A stretch of 6,347 bases of DNA from Marine Group II euryarchaeote MED-G33 (GCA_949538655.1 CATISE010000039.1:1-6347); one strand, 5' to 3'; positions 1-5,366 are shown, counted from the stretch's first letter. Translations and numbers: made by a program. The notes: a model not told the origin generated them from the letters alone.

Positions 1-2
1 AT

Positions 3-293
3 ATGCGTCGAAGTAAAGGAACCCGTCAGGGCACTCGAAGTATTCTCAAGCGTTCAAAGACCGAGCGAGGCCGATTGAACATCCGTCGTGTCATGCACAA
101 GTATGAATCTGGCGACCGTGTTGCAATCGTTCTAGATGGTAGCCAGCAGCGAGGAATGCCACACCGCCGCTTCCAAGGCCGAACAGGCTTCATCCAGGAA
201 CAACAAGGCAATGCATATGTTGTTGCAGTAAAGGATGGTAACATGCAGAAGACAGTCATTGCTCGACCAGAGCACCTACGCCCACTGGAGTGA
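3..293 (+). CDS. rpl21e: Large-subunit ribosomal protein L21e (eL21)
   Basis: This is a structural protein of the archaeal 50S ribosomal subunit, 96 residues long, which matches the usual archaeal length of about 95-97. It is very basic at the N-terminus (residues 1-33, many Arg and Lys). The family hallmarks follow in order: the GTR near residue 10, Y-x-x-GD at about 34-38, the GMPHRRFQGRTG core at about 51-62, a central G-N-A-Y-V-V strand, and the terminal PEHLRP. The ATG lies at the third base of the window, so its ribosome binding site and promoter cannot be seen, but the N-terminus aligns with the family start. The stop is five bases before the rpoF ATG, so the two are surely co-transcribed. 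The pairing of eL21 with Rpo4 is a known archaeal arrangement. Identification is firm. Confidence 0.95.
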   Translation: MRRSKGTRQGTRSILKRSKTERGRLNIRRVMHKYESGDRVAIVLDGSQQRGMPHRRFQGRTGFIQEQQGNAYVVAVKDGNMQKTVIARPEHLRPLE

Positions 294-298
294 GAATC

Positions 299-652
299 AT
301 GACTGACCGTGAATACACAGACTATGCAAGCGTCCGCGACGCATTGCTCAATGCTCAAGATCGCCGTGGATTTCTGTCATACGAGCAGAAACTAGCTCTA
401 CAACACGCAGAGTGGGCAGCGAGCGATCAGCGGAATGGTCACAAGACTGAATCCAAGGTATACAAGTCATTGTTTGATGATTTGACGGCTGTTGAGAAGT
501 TGGTCGACCACCCAGACATTTGTGCAAAAATCGCAGAGATGATGCCAATGTCTGCTGAAGAGGTTCGTTCGATTCTAGCAAGCAAGCGCGTTCCCATGGA
601 TGGTAGTGAAATCGAATCCATTGTAGACATGGTTCGCAAGCAAATACTGTGA
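299..652 (+). CDS. rpoF: DNA-directed RNA polymerase subunit Rpo4 (RpoF, Rpb4 homologue)
   Basis: Rpo4 pairs with Rpo7 to form the stalk of archaeal RNA polymerase, which helps open complex formation and binds the emerging transcript. The 117 residues match the family length. The N-terminal part carries the Y-E-Q-K-L-A-L-x-H pattern (about residues 24-33). The C-terminal HRDC-like helical part contains A-K-I-A-E-M-M-P followed by a V-R-S-I-L-A-S-K helix and an E-I-E-S-I-V-D-M-V end, all typical of the Rpb4/RpoF family. A GTG at 290 is in frame, but the ATG at 299 is preferred because a GGAGTGA sequence (287-293) sits five bases before it. That Shine-Dalgarno overlaps the end of rpl21e, which suggests coupled translation. 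Function rests on family similarity and on its neighbours. Confidence 0.93.
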   Translation: MTDREYTDYASVRDALLNAQDRRGFLSYEQKLALQHAEWAASDQRNGHKTESKVYKSLFDDLTAVEKLVDHPDICAKIAEMMPMSAEEVRSILASKRVPMDGSEIESIVDMVRKQIL

Positions 653-660
653 GATTATAC

Positions 661-717
661 ATGTCGGTCCATTTTGACCGTTCTATTATTGAGGTAAAAC
701 CTACTTCGGAGGACTGA
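661..717 (+). CDS. Possible 18-residue leader/microORF between rpoF and the DUF655 gene
   Basis: An ATG at 661 opens 18 codons reading M-S-V-H-F-D-R-S-I-I-E-V-K-P and ending in TGA at 715-717, six bases before the DUF655 ATG. It fills nearly the whole rpoF-DUF655 spacer. A weak GTGAG (649-653) lies seven bases upstream. The Shine-Dalgarno of the DUF655 gene lies inside its last codons, so translating it could affect initiation downstream. I recognise no family, and an open frame this short is common by chance. It may simply be spacer. Confidence 0.15.
   Translation: MSVHFDRSIIEVKPTSED
665..680 (+). other. Small inverted repeat in the rpoF-DUF655 spacer
   Basis: CGGTC at 665-669 and GACCG at 676-680 are perfect reverse complements around a six-base CATTTT loop, followed by the T-rich TTCTATTATT. 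The RNA could form a five-pair hairpin. It may be an RNA processing or attenuation element between rpoF and the next gene, or chance. The stem is too short for a confident terminator call. Confidence 0.25.
708..712 (+). promoter_or_regulatory. Shine-Dalgarno GGAGG for the DUF655 gene
   Basis: GGAGG ends ten bases before the ATG at 723 and fixes that start. The spacing is on the long side. Confidence 0.7.
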
Positions 718-722
718 TTCAG

Positions 723-1268
723 ATGCAACCTAGAGGCCCATCATCACCGGCTGGCGAGCCAGGACCCTTGGATGAGGAGACCCATGCACGTGTTCTTGAC
801 CACCAACTGAGTGGTATGATTCAAGCCATCTCTGAGAAGGGATTGTACCTGATTCGAATTCGTGCAGCGGCCGGTTCGACACATACACCCGGCACTAGAA
901 TTGAACTTGAGGGTACCAATGTTCTGGGTACTACGCGCCATCGAGATTTGTCTGCGATGGCTCAGTCGGAACTTCATGGAGTGGTCAAAGCCATTCTTAC
1001 CGACAATCCAGAAGTTTGCTTGTCATTTTACAATCGGGCTGGAAATTTGACACTGAAAATGCACGCCTTCCAACTATTACCTGGGATTGGAAACGCCAAA
1101 GCCATCTCCATGGTTGAAATTCGTGGTCGTACTGGATGGGAAACCATTGTTTCATTGGATGAAGCATGCCAAATCGATGCCGCTGACTTACTTGCAGATC
1201 GACTGTGTGAAGAAATTGTGGACCCACATGTAACACCCAACCTTCTCGATTTGCTCATTCGTGCGTGA
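723..1268 (+). CDS. DUF655 family protein, predicted RNA-binding helix-hairpin-helix protein
   Basis: This 181-residue protein matches the archaeal DUF655 family, which is predicted to bind RNA and is commonly encoded between rpoF and ksgA. After a Pro/Gly-rich, probably flexible N-terminus (about residues 1-18), V-L-D-H corresponds to the V-L-D-Y of the family. A beta-rich middle follows, then an A-x-x-E-L-x-x-V-V helix and the S-F-Y-N-R-A-G segment equivalent to the family F-F-N-x-A. The hallmark helix-hairpin-helix LLPGIG is at residues 118-123, just after the M-H-A-F-Q corresponding to the family L-H-x-L-E. The C-terminal part keeps the W-E-T-I-x-S-L-D-E helix equivalent to the family F-E-S-F-E-D-I. 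The ATG is chosen for its upstream GGAGG. Its stop overlaps the Shine-Dalgarno of ksgA, which suggests a shared role in ribosome biogenesis. The exact molecular function of the family is unknown to me. Confidence 0.87.
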   Translation: MQPRGPSSPAGEPGPLDEETHARVLDHQLSGMIQAISEKGLYLIRIRAAAGSTHTPGTRIELEGTNVLGTTRHRDLSAMAQSELHGVVKAILTDNPEVCLSFYNRAGNLTLKMHAFQLLPGIGNAKAISMVEIRGRTGWETIVSLDEACQIDAADLLADRLCEEIVDPHVTPNLLDLLIRA

Positions 1269-1277
1269 GGGATATCA

Positions 1278-2147
1278 ATGGAGCGCGATGCGCGCTTTCT
1301 TGTTGATTTACACCGAGATTTCCAGCCGATCGAACGTGACATGGGGCAACACTACCTGGTCGACAATTCGGTACTAAACGCAGCGATTGAGATGGCTGGA
1401 GAGCTCTCACAAAAGCACGTGCTGGAAATCGGTTGCGGACCCGGTTCCCTTACCAACCATCTCCTACGTGTGGGTGCGCGCGTGAGTGCTGTAGAGGTTG
1501 ACATCGGTTCATTGGAACACATGAAACGCCACTTTGAAGATGAAATTGAAACCGGGCAATTGCATCTAATCGAAGGTGATGCATTAACAGTAGAATGGCC
1601 AAAAGACATTGATGCGATTGTCGCCAATATTCCATATCAAATTTCAAGTCCATTATTGGAACGCATGCAGCGCGAAATCCGAAACATCCCCGCGGTACTT
1701 CTAGTTCAGGAAGAATTCGCGGAGAGAATGGCGATGGCGATTGGTCCTCTGGACAGAGGCCCACTTGGCCTCTCATTGTGGCTCGATTATGACATTGAAA
1801 TTGGGCGCAGGGTCCCCCCCTCTTGTTTCTCACCTCAACCCAGAGTAACATCATGCTTGATCCACCTTCAGCCAATCAATCGATTAGAGTCCTTGGAAAG
1901 TCAAGTGGATCGGCGAATGTTCAGACAAATCACATCACAATGCTTCAGTGATCGTCGTAGGAAGTTACGCAATTTATTGAAACGATCACCCCGCCGAATT
2001 TCTCGAATCCCAGGGTGGCATCGAAATCGTTGGCAGGATGCCATTCGTTCACTTCAGGAACACCCACTGATGGATGAAAGGCCAGATATGCTTGAACCGG
2101 AAGAATGGCTGGTTCTTTGCACTCAGATTTCTGAGTTTGAGGCTTAA
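1278..2147 (+). CDS. ksgA: 16S rRNA (adenine-N6,N6)-dimethyltransferase KsgA/Dim1
   Basis: This is the S-adenosylmethionine-dependent enzyme that dimethylates two adjacent adenosines in the 3'-terminal helix 45 of small-subunit rRNA, a late step of 30S maturation. The 289 residues show the family order: GQHYLVD at 23-29 (family GQHFL), SAM-binding motif I E-I-G-C-G-P-G at 50-56, the acidic E-V-D at the end of the second strand, a G-D-A-L loop, and the catalytic motif IV N-I-P-Y at 117-120. A V-Q-E-E-F-A-x-R segment and a C-terminal helical domain with F-S-D-R-R-R-K-L-R-N-L-L-K follow, equivalent to the family F-x-x-R-R-K-x-L-x-N-x-L. Motif IV has Ile where E. coli KsgA has Leu, a common variant. 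A TGAGG sequence (1266-1270) overlapping the DUF655 stop serves the ATG at 1278. It is the last gene of the informational operon. Confidence 0.93.
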   Translation: MERDARFLVDLHRDFQPIERDMGQHYLVDNSVLNAAIEMAGELSQKHVLEIGCGPGSLTNHLLRVGARVSAVEVDIGSLEHMKRHFEDEIETGQLHLIEGDALTVEWPKDIDAIVANIPYQISSPLLERMQREIRNIPAVLLVQEEFAERMAMAIGPLDRGPLGLSLWLDYDIEIGRRVPPSCFSPQPRVTSCLIHLQPINRLESLESQVDRRMFRQITSQCFSDRRRKLRNLLKRSPRRISRIPGWHRNRWQDAIRSLQEHPLMDERPDMLEPEEWLVLCTQISEFEA

Positions 2148-2172
2148 ACGGAACGTGGACGACAACGAGTTC

Positions 2173-2189
2173 ATAGGGAAGCCCCCTAT
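2173..2189 (+). other. Six-pair hairpin in the ksgA downstream spacer
   Basis: ATAGGG (2173-2178) and CCCTAT (2184-2189) are exact reverse complements around a five-base AAGCC loop. It lies 26 bases after the ksgA stop in a 145-base spacer with no convincing gene. No T-tract follows, so it does not resemble a usual archaeal terminator. It could stabilise or help process the operon's 3' end, or act in the leader of the next gene. Confidence 0.3.
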
Positions 2190-2265
2190 CCGCTGGACTG
2201 AGTTGGCAGTGTGCTGATGCAGGGCTTGTGGCCCGAATTCCGTGGCTTCAAGTAGGTCGCGATGC

Positions 2266-2273
2266 ACTAAAAC
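2266..2273 (+). promoter_or_regulatory. Weak TATA-like element upstream of the 362-residue gene
   Basis: ACTAAAAC is the only A/T-rich stretch in an otherwise GC-rich spacer and is centred about 24 bases before the ATG at 2293. That is roughly right for an archaeal TATA box giving a leaderless transcript. The match to a TTTAWA consensus is poor and no clear BRE is visible. Confidence 0.2.
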
Positions 2274-2292
2274 TACTCGCGGGGGGCGTTTA

Positions 2293-3381
2293 ATGGCAAA
2301 GAAGGACACCTATCTGGCGCTTTTGCGTCGTGGCGTTGATGAGACCACGGCGATGACGCTCGCCGATTCTGGTCTGAAAATTGGCGAGATTAAGAAACTC
2401 GACAAAGATCAACTTGTACAGAATTATGGGCTCAAGGCGGAGATTGCAAGATCCGTTCTGGAAGTTCTTCAATCAGGCTCGACCAGTTCTGGAAAGGAAC
2501 GATATTTGTCCAACGTACTTTCGGGTCCCGAAAAGAAACCGATGGACAAGATTGAGGAACAGAGGTTCAAGCGTCAACAGAAGGATATCCTACTGGAACT
2601 GCAAGAGCAGCGTGAAAGACTCAAGTTGGCGAAGGTCGAACAATTCCGTAGTCAGAAGGTAGTCATGAATCGTCTTGGAAAAACCATCGAGTTGATTGTC
2701 AAACTCGAGAACAATTTCGATGATGAATCTAAAGATGAGCAGAAATCCAAGATTCGGGATCAACTTGAAACTCGGGGGCTTGAAGCAGCTCGTGACCATG
2801 AACTGCTTGAACTCGAAGGCACACCCCAAGACATCGTAGATTTCCGGCGAAAGATTGTCCCAAAACTTTGCTTCCATGCCTGCCCACAATGTGGTGAAGA
2901 AATGGATCCACGATCCAGTGTCAATATGGACTTGAGCGATGACTACGGCTTCATTTGCTGGGATTGCGAAACTCCGTTCTCATCTGAGATGTCAGATGTT
3001 GTCGAAACTCGTTTGGCCTCAAAGAAAGATTGGATCAGCATTGACCCGAAGCGTAAACCCCGTGAGAAGGTTCTCCGACCACCCCGGGCAAAGACTGAGT
3101 TCAAGGAAACCATCGCCGCAGATTTGGCTGCTACAGGTGCATCTGCAGACACGATTGCAGCCGCAGTTGAAGAGAGCAACCTATCGAGTGGCCTCATGTC
3201 GATTAATGACTGGATCGATCAGACACTTGCGGTCAAGGGTTACATTCAGGCCCAAGAAGATCGTGAGGACTTCATCATCGCAACTGGTGCAGGTGCGACC
3301 AAGTTCAACAAGTGGATGAAGAAAGCAGGACTTGCATTCAACAAACAATCCGGTCAATGGACACGCTGGGTAGATCGATGA
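2293..3381 (+). CDS. Uncharacterised protein: helix-hairpin-helix-like N-terminus, coiled coil, zinc ribbon
   Basis: I do not recognise this 362-residue soluble protein as a named family. Residues 8-58 look like a small helical domain resembling helix-hairpin-helix regions (two short helical repeats, A-D-S-G-L-K-I-G-E-I-K-K-L, then an A-R-S-V-L helix). Residues 84-187 are highly charged and heptad-like, predicted to form a long coiled coil rich in Lys, Glu and Gln. A zinc-ribbon-like module follows with CPQC at 197-200 and CWDC at 222-225; an extra C193 and H195 lie just before it. Residues 255-300 are basic then Ala-rich, and the C-terminus ends in an aromatic G-Q-W-T-R-W segment. This architecture suggests nucleic-acid or protein-complex binding, but that is inference. 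The ATG at 2293 is preferred over an in-frame GTG at 2242, which would add a low-quality 17-residue extension; a G-tract lies at 2281-2286. Confidence 0.85.
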   Translation: MAKKDTYLALLRRGVDETTAMTLADSGLKIGEIKKLDKDQLVQNYGLKAEIARSVLEVLQSGSTSSGKERYLSNVLSGPEKKPMDKIEEQRFKRQQKDILLELQEQRERLKLAKVEQFRSQKVVMNRLGKTIELIVKLENNFDDESKDEQKSKIRDQLETRGLEAARDHELLELEGTPQDIVDFRRKIVPKLCFHACPQCGEEMDPRSSVNMDLSDDYGFICWDCETPFSSEMSDVVETRLASKKDWISIDPKRKPREKVLRPPRAKTEFKETIAADLAATGASADTIAAAVEESNLSSGLMSINDWIDQTLAVKGYIQAQEDREDFIIATGAGATKFNKWMKKAGLAFNKQSGQWTRWVDR

Positions 3382-3419
3382 TGCCCAACGCTATGGCATG
3401 ACACCTCTTGCGTTTGCCC

Positions 3420-3977
3420 ATGATGATTCCCGCGCATGCTTTGGCGGGTATCGCTTGCATCCATCTCGGTTGGATGATTTCACGCGGCAGCAAGAATTGG
3501 CTGATTATCGGTGTATTCCTAGCCTTCCTTTCACACGCAGTCATCGACGCATTGGCAATTTTCACTTACCATGATGGCAACCCATCTGGCTCAATATTCT
3601 CCCAATCAGTATTTTGGTTTTGGATGGCGGGTGGAATCGCCATCATCTATTTGGCTCTCAAAAACGACCGGCGCTATGGATATGGGATTCTCTCAGCATT
3701 GTCATACGATCTTTGGGATCACTGGATTCTACGAAGTATTTCTTGTGCAAAAAATGGTTTTCCCGATGGATGCATGAGTGTTTATGCTTACGAGGATCTT
3801 CATCTCCACCATTTGGAATGGTTCATCCTTGATTCTGTATTTGCAGGCGTTGAGCGACATTATGGGGATGAATCTTATTTTATTGTAGAATTGATTTGCG
3901 TTTGCTTGTTATTGGTTTCAATTTTCTGGCTTCGAAATACTGCGCCATTGCCCCACCAGGGGGATGAAGAAGAATGA
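3420..3977 (+). CDS. Uncharacterised polytopic membrane protein with conserved-looking His/Asp residues
   Basis: This 185-residue protein has about four hydrophobic segments: residues 5-20, 26-48, 64-80 and 153-171. A large loop lies between the third and fourth, and the tail is acidic. Polar residues typical of metal sites sit in or next to the helices: H6, the S-H-x-x-x-D at 38-43, D-x-x-D-H at 97-101 and H-x-H-H at 128-131. The N-terminal P-A-H-A-L-A-G and S-H-x-x-x-D pattern recalls membrane-bound metal-dependent hydrolases of the DUF457/YdjM kind, but the match is too loose for a family call. There is no clear Shine-Dalgarno. ATGs at 3420 and 3423 and in-frame TTGs at 3408 and 3414 are all possible starts; 3420 is chosen as an ATG just before the hydrophobic segment. 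It is probably co-transcribed with the preceding gene, whose stop is 38 bases upstream. Confidence 0.75.
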   Translation: MMIPAHALAGIACIHLGWMISRGSKNWLIIGVFLAFLSHAVIDALAIFTYHDGNPSGSIFSQSVFWFWMAGGIAIIYLALKNDRRYGYGILSALSYDLWDHWILRSISCAKNGFPDGCMSVYAYEDLHLHHLEWFILDSVFAGVERHYGDESYFIVELICVCLLLVSIFWLRNTAPLPHQGDEEE

Positions 3978-3986
3978 ATGATGCTC

Positions 3987-4027
3987 TGATTATCGAAGAT
4001 TTAGAATCAGTAGTTTGTTGATTATCG
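3987..4027 (+). repeat. 9-bp direct repeat TGATTATCG spaced 32 bp
   Basis: TGATTATCG occurs at 3987-3995 and again at 4019-4027, 32 bp apart, or about three helical turns, so both copies face the same side of the DNA. They lie in the intergenic region upstream of the ferredoxin gene. They could be regulator sites or a chance repeat. Confidence 0.3.
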
Positions 4028-4076
4028 GGGCCTCGTATACCATGCTTGGACGATATTGGTTACAATTAGACAACCT

Positions 4077-4088
4077 TCAGGCGCCTGA
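4077..4088 (+). promoter_or_regulatory. 12-bp perfect palindrome next to the ferredoxin promoter (possible operator)
   Basis: TCAGGCGCCTGA is identical to its own reverse complement and ends two bases before the A/T-rich TATA-like stretch. A dimeric regulator bound here would overlap the BRE position and could control the ferredoxin gene. No regulator family is assigned. Confidence 0.35.
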
Positions 4089-4090
4089 TG

Positions 4091-4099
4091 AATTAAATT
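4091..4099 (+). promoter_or_regulatory. TATA-like promoter element of the ferredoxin gene
   Basis: AATTAAATT is centred about 27 bases before the ATG at 4122, the expected archaeal TATA-to-start distance if transcription begins at or very near the start codon. The intergenic location and nearby palindrome support a promoter here. Confidence 0.4.
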
Positions 4100-4121
4100 G
4101 AGGCATGTGGTGGGGTTGTGT

Positions 4122-4409
4122 ATGGCGATGGTCCGCTTCTATCGTGGTCAACTTCTTCTTGGAGTGACCGAAATCGAACCGGAAACTCCCCTTCTCGATT
4201 TGGCAGAAGCCATTGGAGTCAACATTCCGCGTAATTGTACATCAGGAAATTGTGGAACATGCATGTGTCGAATCATATCTGGTTCGGTGACAATGCCAGA
4301 AATATTGCCACCAGGAATTGATGAAGATCTCATTGAAGACGGTGCAGTTCTAACTTGTATTGGAATCCCTGAAGGTGATATTGACATCGATTTGATTCCA
4401 CCATTGTGA
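4122..4409 (+). CDS. Plant-type [2Fe-2S] ferredoxin
   Basis: This 95-residue soluble electron carrier has the plant-type ferredoxin beta-grasp pattern. An N-terminal beta hairpin (residues 3-19) leads to the L-L-D-L-A-E-A helix, then the cluster loop with C39, C44 and C47 (C-x4-C-x2-C), an I-I-S-G-S-V strand, and the fourth ligand C79 in V-L-T-C. An extra C49 is present. The length is near the minimal 90-100 residues of the family, with no added domain. Its redox partner cannot be told from this window. ATG 4122 is chosen over the in-frame TTG at 4098: a GGTGGGG stretch (4109-4115) lies just upstream, and the domain begins a few residues in. An ATG at 4128 is also possible. The stop overlaps the Shine-Dalgarno of the next small gene, so the two form a translationally close pair. 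Confidence 0.9.
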   Translation: MAMVRFYRGQLLLGVTEIEPETPLLDLAEAIGVNIPRNCTSGNCGTCMCRIISGSVTMPEILPPGIDEDLIEDGAVLTCIGIPEGDIDIDLIPPL

Positions 4410-4414
4410 GGTGA
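4408..4414 (+). promoter_or_regulatory. Strong Shine-Dalgarno GAGGTGA for the 45-residue microprotein
   Basis: GAGGTGA overlaps the ferredoxin stop (TGA 4407-4409) and is followed four bases later by a TTG. It closely matches the archaeal anti-Shine-Dalgarno complement and is the main reason to accept the TTG start at 4419. Confidence 0.6.
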
Positions 4415-4418
4415 AAAT

Positions 4419-4556
4419 TTGGCTCTTGACATCCCACTCTCAGTGATTATTGTCAACATTGTTGGGATTTCGATCGGCGTTTGGTTTCTCCGCAGTCGCT
4501 TGAAAGCCAAGTTGGCAGAGGTCGAAGCTCGACAATCACGCAACCGTGAAGATTAG
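4419..4556 (+). CDS. 45-residue single-span membrane microprotein
   Basis: A TTG start four bases after a GAGGTGA opens 45 codons ending in TAG. The product begins M-A-L-D-I-P-L, has one uninterrupted hydrophobic segment (about residues 5-24, ending V-W-F-L), then a strongly charged amphipathic tail rich in Arg, Lys and Glu (residues 25-45). The Arg residues right after the span suggest the tail lies in the cytoplasm (positive-inside rule). No family is recognised. Its location nine bases after the ferredoxin stop suggests co-expression and perhaps a membrane anchor or small partner for an electron-transfer complex; that link is inference. Its last bases overlap the stop of the convergent histone-fold gene. 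It is short, but start signal, hydrophobic profile and position agree. Confidence 0.65.
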   Translation: MALDIPLSVIIVNIVGISIGVWFLRSRLKAKLAEVEARQSRNRED

Positions 4557-5359
4557 ACCCACGGGTCAATGTTGACCACGTGATCGACGAGAACGATTCT
4601 GCTACCAGCAGCATCCGCATTTTCACACGCTTTCTGCAGCATTCTACGCATCCAACCGAGCATGAACAGGTTCTGAAGCCGGTCCAATTTTTGGATGAAA
4701 TTTGCAGGGTCGCCACCCAATAAACCACTCTTCATTTCATGTTGTACTTCGCCGACGTGATCGTAAAACAGCAGAATGAGTTCCTCGATTGCCTCATCAT
4801 GGACCTTCTTTCCATTCGAAAAGCTACGAGCCATTTGTCGGAGTGACTGTGGTGTTAGTACACCGGCTCCATCTCCCAACGCCTCTCCAACCCCATCGCG
4901 GGTAGGTTCTGTTGGAGCAAGAGCTTCAATCGCTTCTTCCGAGGGGCCATTGTATCCCATCGCATCGAGTGCTTTTTCCAAATGTCGAGGTTTGATGGTG
5001 TTCATTCGATCTGCCGCAGCAAGATTCGCTGCAGAACCGAGTAAAGTTCGGAGATAGGCTTCGAGTTGTTCGTTTGCAGCCACAACCGCCGCAGCGCCAA
5101 CCGAATCCAGTCGGCCGATATTGTCAATCATCATTCCACGAGTTCGACTGAACCCAAGACGCATCCGAACAGGATCATCCAATGTTTTCCGTTCAGGATC
5201 TGCTTCCAGAGTTTTGTCTTCCATCTCTCGACAAATATCCATCAGTTGTCCCTCGAGAAGAGATACAAGTTTCTCTTTGACATCGCCAGAAATACGATGC
5301 TCAATTCCCAAACCAGCGGCTACCGTTGCAACATGCGAGGTTGCCCACGGCTTCGCCAT
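4553..5359 (-). CDS. Multi-histone-fold protein (two tandem histone folds plus a probable third)
   Basis: This 268-residue protein appears to be built of fused histone folds. Domain 1 (about residues 9-69) has a short helix, an H-R-I-S loop equivalent to E-R-V-S of archaeal histones, a long helix with L-L-E, and an R-K-T loop (57-59) before a short last helix, as in HMfB. Domain 2 (about 71-135) repeats this: M-I-D-N-I-G, then R-L-D-S-V-G, a long helix with Q-L-E-A-Y-L, and the N-T-I-K-P-R-H-L-E-K-A-L ending. After an acidic/Gly linker (139-167), residues 168-264 look like a third, divergent fold whose long helix is interrupted, ending G-S-R-I-V-L-V-D-H-V-V-N-I. The ATG at 5359 has GGAG seven bases upstream and is preferred to an in-frame TTG at 5398. 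Likely role is DNA binding or compaction, or a TAF-like assembly; this is inferred from fold pattern only. Confidence 0.75.
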   Translation of the reverse strand: MAKPWATSHVATVAAGLGIEHRISGDVKEKLVSLLEGQLMDICREMEDKTLEADPERKTLDDPVRMRLGFSRTRGMMIDNIGRLDSVGAAAVVAANEQLEAYLRTLLGSAANLAAADRMNTIKPRHLEKALDAMGYNGPSEEAIEALAPTEPTRDGVGEALGDGAGVLTPQSLRQMARSFSNGKKVHDEAIEELILLFYDHVGEVQHEMKSGLLGGDPANFIQKLDRLQNLFMLGWMRRMLQKACENADAAGSRIVLVDHVVNIDPWV

Positions 5360-5366
5360 GGCCCCA

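Noticed and set aside
348..728. 126-codon minus-strand frame opposite rpoF
   Set aside because: It is antisense to a well-identified gene and its translation lacks any domain pattern.
1626..1637. N-I-P-Y in place of N-L-P-Y in KsgA as a sign of an Erm-type resistance methyltransferase
   Set aside because: Erm enzymes also use N-I-P-Y, but the variant occurs in the KsgA/Dim1 family too, and the operon context and the C-terminal R-R-R-K-L-R-N-L-L motif fit KsgA.
2173..2189. Intrinsic terminator for the rpl21e-ksgA operon
   Set aside because: The hairpin is not followed by a T-tract, which archaeal termination normally needs.
2148..2292. Possible tRNA or C/D-box RNA in the ksgA downstream spacer
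   Set aside because: A GGCCCGAATTCC stretch faintly recalls a T-loop, and CTGA and CTGATGC recall box D and box C, but no acceptor, anticodon arm or correctly spaced box pairs can be drawn on either strand.
2242..2292. N-terminal extension of the 362-residue protein from a GTG at 2242
   Set aside because: The added 17 residues are compositionally odd, no Shine-Dalgarno precedes that GTG, and the ATG at 2293 starts a typical M-A-K-K N-terminus.
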